A stretch of 29,044 bases of DNA from Taishania sp045629585. GTDB lineage: Bacteria; Bacteroidota; Bacteroidia; Flavobacteriales_D; Crocinitomicaceae. The position numbers and the translations under genes are program-made. The DNA lies in NCBI GenBank assembly GCA_045629585.1, contig JAZQRM010000045.1, positions 1 to 29,044 on the forward strand, written 5' to 3'. The notes under the pieces are model-generated. The model was not told the DNA's origin, ran no database searches, and was given only the letters and a program-made list of their open reading frames with translations. Shown here piece by piece: positions 23,696 to 29,044 of this stretch (its first letter is position 1; the number at the start of each line of letters is the position of its first letter).

Positions 23696-24157
23696 TTAAT
23701 CTAATAGACTGAGTAAGATTTCTTTATATTCCTGATAGAAGAGATCAAAACGGATACATTTTTCTTTTAAAAACTCATACATTTTGGGAATATCTTCCTC
23801 TTTAAAATAATTAAATTCATCTGTTGACCAGGAAATTCTACAAGTGTGTATGGAATTGATTTCTAAACCCTCTATCCATATCCCTTCTTCTTTCATTTCT
23901 GACACAAGTACAGATTTGAGTTCCCCCATTTGTTCCCATAAGATATCCATTACACCTGCATCACGTGCTTGTAAATCAAAGTGAAGAGCACAAGTGTGAC
24001 TGTTAGCTTCTAATCGAACGTATAATTCTTTGGCTTCTGTTGGATAGTGTAACCAATTAATGCGTCGACCAGTACTCGACATGTGTTTACGCATCAACTT
24101 TTTAAAACCTTCCCAAAAGTCTTCGTTTTTTTTCTTTCTATCTTCTTTTGATAACAT
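23696..24157 (-). CDS. DUF4268 family protein
   Basis: This 153-residue soluble protein matches DUF4268 as I know it: DFWEGFKKLMRKH near the start, then RINWLHYPT, VRLEANSHTCALHFDLQARD, and a late RISWSTDEFNYFKEEDIPKMYEFLKEKC block. The family is sometimes fused to or beside restriction and nuclease proteins, but there is no nuclease or DNA-modification gene in this neighbourhood. No catalytic motif is visible to me. It lies between the DUF4159 gene (7-nt gap) and the T9SS gene (19-nt gap) on one presumed transcript. Confidence 0.8.
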   Translation of the reverse strand: MLSKEDRKKKNEDFWEGFKKLMRKHMSSTGRRINWLHYPTEAKELYVRLEANSHTCALHFDLQARDAGVMDILWEQMGELKSVLVSEMKEEGIWIEGLEINSIHTCRISWSTDEFNYFKEEDIPKMYEFLKEKCIRFDLFYQEYKEILLSLLD

Positions 24158-24164
24158 ATGAACT

Positions 24165-24818
24165 TTAATGACTTATTGCGTACATTAGAATATTAGCTCC
24201 CATTTTTAAAGCTTCTTGGTGTTTTTCAACTGTATTTCCATGTACTTTGGTATCTTCCCATCCATCACCTAAATCTGTTTCGTAAGTATATAAGAGAACC
24301 ATTTTTCCTTGATCAAAGATAGCAAAAGCTTGTGCGCGTTTACCGTCGTGCTCATGAATTTTTGGCAACCCTTTAGGGAATGTGAATTTTTGATTAAAGA
24401 TTGGGTGGTTTGCTGGCAATTCTACTAATTCATTTTGAGGAAACAGTTTTTTAATTTCTGTTCGAATATATGGATCCATTCCATAATTGTCATCAATATG
24501 TAGAAAACCACCACTTTGTAAATAAGTTCGTAGGTTTTGAATATCAGCAGGACTGAAGACTACATTTCCATGTCCAGTCATGTGTATAAAAGGATAAAGA
24601 AATAGTTCTTTACTTCCAACCTCGACGATTGGTACATCTGTTGATATATTCGTTTTTAATTCCTTATTACAAAACTTTACAAGATTTGGAAGGGAAGTAG
24701 GGTTTGCATAATAATCTCCACCGCCACTATATTTAAGCACCGCCACTTGATAACCACCATTTTGTGAGAAGGAAAGGCTGCTTATTAAAAAGAGGATAAG
24801 TGTTAAAGCTATTTTCAT
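24165..24818 (-). CDS. DUF4159 family exported protein
   Basis: This 217-residue protein has a cleavable signal peptide (about 1-19, ending SLSFSQ) and matches DUF4159: QVAVLKYSGGGDYYANPTSLPNL, LYPFIHMTGHGNVVFS, LRTYLQSGGFLHIDDNYGMDPY, LPANHPIF, HEHDGKRAQAFAIFD, YTYETDLGDGWED, then KMGANILMYAI. The GGFLHIDD block recalls class I glutamine-amidotransferase-like folds, but no catalytic triad is evident. Function is unknown; periplasmic location is likely. Its start overlaps the end of rsmE by 4 nt (ATGA). Confidence 0.88.
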   Translation of the reverse strand: MKIALTLILFLISSLSFSQNGGYQVAVLKYSGGGDYYANPTSLPNLVKFCNKELKTNISTDVPIVEVGSKELFLYPFIHMTGHGNVVFSPADIQNLRTYLQSGGFLHIDDNYGMDPYIRTEIKKLFPQNELVELPANHPIFNQKFTFPKGLPKIHEHDGKRAQAFAIFDQGKMVLLYTYETDLGDGWEDTKVHGNTVEKHQEALKMGANILMYAISH

Positions 24819-25501
24819 ACAAATTGAGTTTCCATAACTGCCATTAAACCTGCAGTTTCAGTTCTTAAACGGTATTCACTTAAAGAAATTGCTTGATAGT
24901 TATTTTTAAGAGCTAGTTCTACTTCAGGAATTGAAAAATCACCTTCTGGACCGATTAAGATGCAATGATTACTAGACGAAAAAACTTCACGAATTGATTT
25001 TTTATCAGCTTCGTAACAATGTGCAATTAAACCATTTGAATTTGCTTGAATGAATTCATCCGCTTTTGTTAAATCATTCATTTTTGGTAAATGAAAGCGT
25101 TTTGATTGTTTCATAGCGCTAATCGCAATAGCTTCAAAACGTTCCATTTTTATTGCTTTTCGTTCGGAGTTTTTACAAAGAAGAAAGGTAATTTCTTTCA
25201 CACCAATTTCAACTGCCTTTTCAATCAACCATTCCATTCGGTCGTTCATTTTTGTAGGTGCAATCGCTAGATGTAGTTGCGTTTTATCCTCAAAATGATT
25301 ATGCTGGTTGATGTCTACTTGACAACGTTTTGGATTTGCAGAAACTATTGTTGTCTCGAAATAATCCCCTTTTCCATTCAATAAGCCAATCTGTTCACCT
25401 TCAGTCATTCGAAGAACCTTCACAATGTGTTTAGATTCATCCTCTGAAAGGGTGAATGATTTTTGGTCTGGGGTTATATTTGAATCGTAAAATAATCGCA
25501 T
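24815..25501 (-). CDS. rsmE: 16S rRNA (uracil-1498-N3)-methyltransferase
   Basis: This 228-residue SPOUT-family enzyme methylates U1498 of 16S rRNA. It has the N-terminal PUA-like part (SEDESKHIVKVLRMTEGEQIGLLNGKG). The knotted SAM-binding part contains APTKMNDRMEWLIEKAVEIGVKEI, CILIGPEGDFSIPEVELAL and LSLSEYRLRTETA, all diagnostic of RsmE. It starts on the stop of holA (1-nt overlap) and its end overlaps the DUF4159 start by 4 nt. Length is normal. Confidence 0.96.
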   Translation of the reverse strand: MRLFYDSNITPDQKSFTLSEDESKHIVKVLRMTEGEQIGLLNGKGDYFETTIVSANPKRCQVDINQHNHFEDKTQLHLAIAPTKMNDRMEWLIEKAVEIGVKEITFLLCKNSERKAIKMERFEAIAISAMKQSKRFHLPKMNDLTKADEFIQANSNGLIAHCYEADKKSIREVFSSSNHCILIGPEGDFSIPEVELALKNNYQAISLSEYRLRTETAGLMAVMETQFV

Positions 25502-26499
25502 TAGTGCATTAATCGATATAACATTTCTTTCATTAAATCACCTTCACTAGAAGAAGAGTTATTGATTCCTTTAGATTTTAGGTCAAACTCTTCTAAGATA
25601 GCGATATTTGCGGATAATTTTTTGGGAGGATATATGCTGGCCGCTGCTGTATAATTCTTTAGTAAAAAAGGATTTATTTTTAATGCGGCTGCTAAACCTT
25701 CTCTGGATTTATCTTTGGTAAAGTGAACAGTCATTAACTGTACGTGAAATTTAAACAAATTCGCTATCACTGGTATAATCGAACCAGCTTTGGGATTATG
25801 ACTGAAATAATTAATAATTTTTGTTGCTTGAAGAAAATTACGTTCGCCGAAAGCATTGGTTAATTCAAAAATATTGTAGTCTTTTGAAATTCCAATATTC
25901 TCCTCAATATGAACATCATTTATCGTGGTCCCTTTTTCAATTAATATGGAAAGTTTTTCTAGTTCATTAACAATTCTGCTTAAGTCATTACCTAAAAATT
26001 CGCTTAAAAGCATTGCGGCTTTAGGGGTAATAACATATCCAGCTTCTTTGGCATATCCTGAAATCCAATCTACTAACTTGTAGTCTTTCACTTTTTCTGA
26101 AAGAAAAACAAGTCCATTTTTTTGAATAGACTTAAAGGATTTTTTTCGGCTATCTAATTTTTTATGTTTGTAGCAAAGAACAAATACGGTAGAAGAAAGT
26201 GGTGCATTAAAATAAACTTCAAGTTCATCAATATCTTTTAATTCTTGCGCTTCTTTTACCACCACCAATCTGCGTTGTCCCATCATAGGGAATTGCTTGG
26301 CATCAGAGATTAAGGATGCTACATTGGCTTCTTTACCATAAATAATCGTTTGATTAAAATCACGTTCAGATTCATCCATTGCATTTTTAACAATTGCGTC
26401 CGTAATTGCGTCAATGAAATAAGATTCATCCCCATGTAGCAAGTACACAGGGCTGAAATTTCCTTGTTCAATGGAACGAATAATCTGCTTGTGATCCAT
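25501..26499 (-). CDS. holA: DNA polymerase III subunit delta
   Basis: This 332-residue protein is the clamp-loader delta subunit that opens the sliding clamp. It begins with the family hallmark SPVYLLHGDESYFIDAI (about 17-33) and has the AAA+-like fold without a functional P-loop. Further signs are MGQRRLVVVKEA, KYKHKKLDSRKK-like basic text, and the C-terminal collar region beginning NIFELTNAFGERNF. It lies 3 nt after pepT and overlaps rsmE by one base. Sequence divergence is normal for this fast-evolving subunit. Confidence 0.93.
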   Translation of the reverse strand: MDHKQIIRSIEQGNFSPVYLLHGDESYFIDAITDAIVKNAMDESERDFNQTIIYGKEANVASLISDAKQFPMMGQRRLVVVKEAQELKDIDELEVYFNAPLSSTVFVLCYKHKKLDSRKKSFKSIQKNGLVFLSEKVKDYKLVDWISGYAKEAGYVITPKAAMLLSEFLGNDLSRIVNELEKLSILIEKGTTINDVHIEENIGISKDYNIFELTNAFGERNFLQATKIINYFSHNPKAGSIIPVIANLFKFHVQLMTVHFTKDKSREGLAAALKINPFLLKNYTAAASIYPPKKLSANIAILEEFDLKSKGINNSSSSEGDLMKEMLYRLMH

Positions 26500-26502
26500 C
26501 GA

Positions 26503-27750
26503 TTATTTATGTTTTTCCCAAATTTGAACTAATTCTACCATAGTTTGAACGGCTTTTTCCATATCTTGAACACTTACGTATTCATGTTTGGAGTGGATGG
26601 CCATTTCTCCTGTCCATAAATTAGGGCAAGGTAGCCCCATGAATGATAAACGAGAACCATCAGTCCCCCCACGGATGATAGTTGGTTTAGGCTCGATACC
26701 CGCTAATTTCATAGCTTCAACTGCGTATTCAGTAACAAAAGGAACTGACTGTAATACTTCTTTCATATTACGGTATTGTTCTTTTGCTTCAAATTTCATT
26801 CCTGAACCTGGATTCGCCTCCACAATCATTCTAGCAGTAGATTCTAATTCCTCTTCGTATTCACCTAATTTACTTGTATCATGATCACGAACGATAAAAG
26901 AAACAAATGCTTCTTCCATAATTCCACCAATTGCAACTGGGTGAACAAATCCTTCACGATCTTTAGTTGTTTCAGGAGACCAACGATCTTTTGGCAATGC
27001 AGCAATAAAATCAGCTACTAATTTTGTAGCGTTAACCATTTTTCCTTTTGCATAACCAGGGTGCGCTGAAACGCCGTAAAAAGTAACTTTTGCGGAATCA
27101 GCGGAGAATGTTTCGTCTTCAATTGAACCTAATACACCTCCGTCAAGTGTATATCCATAATCGGCATTTACTTTTGACATGTCAAGGTGATCCACGCCAC
27201 GCCCTACTTCTTCATCAGGTGTGAATAAGATTCTGATTTCTCCGTGCTTTATTGCTGGATTTTGAACCAAATAGTTCGCGAAGTCCATTATAATTGCGAT
27301 TCCAGCTTTGTCATCAGCTCCCAAAAGAGTGGTTCCACTTGCTGTTATTAAATCGTCTCCAATTTTCTCTAATAAATAAGGGTGTTTGTCAGTTGTAATT
27401 ACCTGAGAGTTATCATCTGGTAATACGATAGGCGCACCTGTATAATTACGATGAACTATTGGTTTTACATTTGTTCCAGTTACATCGGGAGCTGTATCCA
27501 TGTGAGAACAAAAACAAATTGTAGGGGCATTAGGGCTGTCTGAATTGGATGGAATTGTTCCAAAAACATATCCCCAATCATCCATATATGCATCTTTTAC
27601 TCCGATAGAGTTCAATTCATTAACTAGTAAACGAGCTAAATCTTTTTGCTTCATTGAAGAAGGGAATGAACTTGAATTCGGATCCGCTGTAGTGTCAATT
27701 TTCGCATAGCGGATAAAATTTTCTTCTACTTGGTGTTTGTAGTCTTGCAT
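26503..27750 (-). CDS. pepT: peptidase T (tripeptide aminopeptidase)
   Basis: This 415-residue M20-family zinc peptidase releases the N-terminal residue of tripeptides. It has H83 and D85 in SHMDTAPD, D146 in GADDKAG, the general base E180/E181 in DEEVGRG, a lid dimerisation domain with GVSAHPGYAKGKMVN, and the late IRGGTDGSRLSFMGLPCPNLWTG plus HSKHEYVS. These are all standard for PepT. Length is normal. It lies 35 nt after trmD with a candidate promoter of its own inside that gap, and 3 nt before holA. Confidence 0.97.
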   Translation of the reverse strand: MQDYKHQVEENFIRYAKIDTTADPNSSSFPSSMKQKDLARLLVNELNSIGVKDAYMDDWGYVFGTIPSNSDSPNAPTICFCSHMDTAPDVTGTNVKPIVHRNYTGAPIVLPDDNSQVITTDKHPYLLEKIGDDLITASGTTLLGADDKAGIAIIMDFANYLVQNPAIKHGEIRILFTPDEEVGRGVDHLDMSKVNADYGYTLDGGVLGSIEDETFSADSAKVTFYGVSAHPGYAKGKMVNATKLVADFIAALPKDRWSPETTKDREGFVHPVAIGGIMEEAFVSFIVRDHDTSKLGEYEEELESTARMIVEANPGSGMKFEAKEQYRNMKEVLQSVPFVTEYAVEAMKLAGIEPKPTIIRGGTDGSRLSFMGLPCPNLWTGEMAIHSKHEYVSVQDMEKAVQTMVELVQIWEKHK

Positions 27751-27767
27751 ATATATTGAGTTTATTT

Positions 27768-27797
27768 CAAATTTAAAATATTTAATTAGTCTTCCAA
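27768..27797 (-). promoter_or_regulatory. candidate pepT promoter, TTG-N19-TAnnTTTG
   Basis: On the minus strand TTG (27797-27795), 19 bp and TAAATTTG (27775-27768) make a full match to the Bacteroidota -33/-7 consensus with ideal spacing. The -33 element lies inside the 3' end of trmD. The -7 box ends 17 bp before the pepT ATG. It is the best promoter match in the window. Confidence 0.65.
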
Positions 27798-28463
27798 TAA
27801 ATCGGGTCGACGTTCTTTTGTTCTAAGTAAAGCTTGTTCTTCTCTCCATTTTTCAATTTTCCCGAAATCACCTGACAATAATACTTCAGGAACTTTTAGT
27901 CCATTGAATTCTGGAGGTCTAGTGTAAACAGGCGGAGCTAATAAACCGTCTTGAAAGCTATCTGTTAAGGCAGAGGTTTCGTCATTTAGCACACCTGGAA
28001 TCAGTCGGACAATTGCATCTACAACAACAGCTGCAGCTAGTTCTCCACCTGATAATACGTACGATCCAATTGATATTTCACGTGTGATGTAATGATCTCT
28101 TATACGTTGATCTACACCTTTATAATGTCCACAAAGGATCATTATATTTTTCTTTAAGGATAACTGATTGCAGTCGCTTTGATCTAAAACCTTTCCATCA
28201 GGAGTCATGTATATGATTTCATCATATTCCCGTTCTTGCTTTAATTTTTCAATTATTGCGGAAATAGGTTCAATGGACATAACCATTCCAGCGCCACCGC
28301 CATATTGATAATCGTCTACGTTTTTATGCTTATTAGTGGAATAATCACGGATATTATGAATGTGAATTTCAGCATGTCCTTTTGATTGAGCACGCTGCAT
28401 AATCGAATCTGCAAATGGTCCCTGCAATAATTGAGGGAGAATGGTAAGGATATCAATACGCAT
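27786..28463 (-). CDS. trmD: tRNA (guanine-37-N1)-methyltransferase
   Basis: This 225-residue trefoil-knot (SPOUT) enzyme makes m1G37 in tRNA, which prevents frameshifting. It starts MRIDILTILPQLL, as TrmD proteins do, and contains NKHKNVDDYQYGGGAGMVM, IYMTPDGK, MILCGHYKGVDQR and SIGSYVLSGGELAAAVVVDAI, with GDFGKIEKWREEQAL and KERRPDLL at the end. It is the first gene of the minus-strand run ending at the T9SS gene. The usual partner genes (rimM, rpsP, rplS) are not next to it here. Confidence 0.97.
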   Translation of the reverse strand: MRIDILTILPQLLQGPFADSIMQRAQSKGHAEIHIHNIRDYSTNKHKNVDDYQYGGGAGMVMSIEPISAIIEKLKQEREYDEIIYMTPDGKVLDQSDCNQLSLKKNIMILCGHYKGVDQRIRDHYITREISIGSYVLSGGELAAAVVVDAIVRLIPGVLNDETSALTDSFQDGLLAPPVYTRPPEFNGLKVPEVLLSGDFGKIEKWREEQALLRTKERRPDLLED

Positions 28464-28467
28464 AACA

Positions 28468-28475
28468 CAAATTTA
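28468..28475 (-). promoter_or_regulatory. candidate -7 box for trmD, very close to its ATG
   Basis: On the minus strand this reads TAAATTTG (TAnnTTTG), and its last base is only 4 nt before the trmD ATG. TTTTTG at 28505-28500 could serve as a -33 element, with a long 24-bp spacer. If used, transcription would start at or beside the start codon. Confidence 0.4.
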
Positions 28476-28583
28476 AGCTATATTATTGACCTAAAGTTGC
28501 AAAAAGTCCCCTTTTTTTCCAATCAAACGGTCTTTATGGTGATAAACTTTTAGGATCTGCACTTAAGTTCAAATTGGATTAGC

Positions 28584-28591
28584 TAAATTTG
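28584..28591 (+). promoter_or_regulatory. candidate -7 box for lhgO
   Basis: TAAATTTG matches TAnnTTTG and ends 19 bp before the lhgO ATG. No TTG is present at the ideal -33 position. The 147-bp gap between lhgO and trmD thus holds a -7 box facing each way. Confidence 0.45.
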
Positions 28592-28610
28592 TCACTTATA
28601 ATAGATAAAC

Positions 28611-29044
28611 ATGACATTCGATATAGCTGTAATTGGAGGTGGAATTGTTGGAGCTGCAACATTTTACAAATTGCAAAAACGCAATCCGAATTTAAATATC
28701 GTTTTGTTTGAAAAAGAGGCTTTATTAGCCGATCATCAAACAGGACATAATTCAGGTGTGATTCACTCTGGATTGTATTACAAACCAGGTTCTTTAAAGG
28801 CGAAGAATTGCCGTGAAGGGCGTCATGAATTGGTCGCTTTTGCAAAAGAATATGGCGTGAAACATGATGTTTGTGGGAAGGTTGTTGTTGCAACAGAGGA
28901 GAAAGAAATCCAGTATATGGACAAAATCTTTCAAACAGGTTTAGAAAATCAAATTGAAGGAATTGAGAAGATTACAGCTGATCAAGTAAAGGAGATAGAA
29001 CCATACGTAGAGTCAATTGGTGGAATTTGGGTTCCTTGTACTGG
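28611..29044 (+). CDS. lhgO: L-2-hydroxyglutarate oxidase (N-terminal part, cut by window end)
   Basis: The first 144 residues are visible; the gene runs off the window. It opens with an FAD-binding Rossmann motif DIAVIGGGIVGAAT (4-17) and an acidic strand end VLFEKE, then the block HQTGHNSGVIHSGLYYKPGS (about 42-61), which is strongly characteristic of LhgO in the DAO family, and KAKNCREG. The enzyme oxidises L-2-hydroxyglutarate to 2-oxoglutarate and feeds electrons to the membrane chain. The ATG at 28611 is the only sensible start. It is divergent from trmD. Confidence 0.9.
   Translation, partial: MTFDIAVIGGGIVGAATFYKLQKRNPNLNIVLFEKEALLADHQTGHNSGVIHSGLYYKPGSLKAKNCREGRHELVAFAKEYGVKHDVCGKVVVATEEKEIQYMDKIFQTGLENQIEGIEKITADQVKEIEPYVESIGGIWVPCT

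Noticed and set aside
28579..28893. 104-residue minus-strand frame near the right end
   Set aside because: It is antisense to the start of lhgO, whose FAD motif and HQTGHNSG block are clear.
1..29044. tRNA, rRNA, CRISPR array, insertion sequence or prophage
   Set aside because: No cloverleaf, rRNA text, regular spaced repeats, transposase, integrase or phage protein was found on either strand by eye.

Overview
The window is AT-rich chromosomal DNA from a member of the Bacteroidota, most likely order Flavobacteriales (a Fluviicola/Crocinitomicaceae-like organism is a reasonable guess, not proven). The reasons are: a type IX secretion (T9SS) sorting domain on a secreted protein; families largely confined to this phylum (DUF6089 and DUF4421-like barrels, DUF4159, DUF4268, the Bacteroidota form of LptD); and -7 boxes of the form TAnnTTTG in most intergenic regions. 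Most of the window is core housekeeping and envelope sequence. No rRNA, tRNA, insertion sequence, prophage or CRISPR array is visible.

Layout. (1) 1-863: an accessory-looking edge with one small 3-TM protein gene and about 430 bp of non-coding sequence rich in short inverted repeats. (2) 864-7732, minus strand: a six-gene run lptD - yqgE - rarA - LpxL-type acyltransferase - HD hydrolase - ROK kinase, with gaps of 9 nt or less or overlaps, read from a promoter next to lptD. (3) 7795-12680, plus strand: divergent from lptD, an exported cell-wall amidase with a SPOR-like tail and an MCE/MlaD lipid-transport protein, then a redox module of a membrane di-[4Fe-4S] protein, a CCG-domain protein and a small conserved protein. 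It ends in a bidirectional terminator. (4) 12723-15822, minus: exported oligopeptidase B and an outer-membrane barrel protein. (5) 15915-22836, plus: methyltransferase, di-heme cytochrome c peroxidase lipoprotein, ECF sigma factor with a membrane partner, DUF6089 barrel, pyrD, HMG-CoA-lyase-like enzyme and a lipoprotein, closed by a strong bidirectional terminator. (6) 22888-28463, minus: trmD, pepT, holA, rsmE, DUF4159, DUF4268 and a T9SS-secreted protein. (7) 28611 to the edge, plus: the start of an L-2-hydroxyglutarate oxidase gene.

How they fit together. Regions 2 and 3 form a divergent envelope hub: outer-membrane LPS insertion (LptD) and lipid A acylation on one side, septal peptidoglycan hydrolysis and phospholipid traffic on the other, sharing a 62-bp promoter region. 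Region 6 is a translation/replication operon with an internal pepT promoter. The points most worth a second look are the sigma-factor operon (an operator-like dyad upstream, and a partner whose C-terminus resembles GldM), the three-gene Fe-S module, a G8 tract inside lptD, a possibly leaderless trmD mRNA, and an attC-like folded sequence at the left edge.

Four start codons were moved from the longest open frame (DUF4421-like gene, sigma factor, pyrD, lipoprotein). Two genes use non-ATG starts (TTG for the MCE gene, GTG for the methyltransferase).
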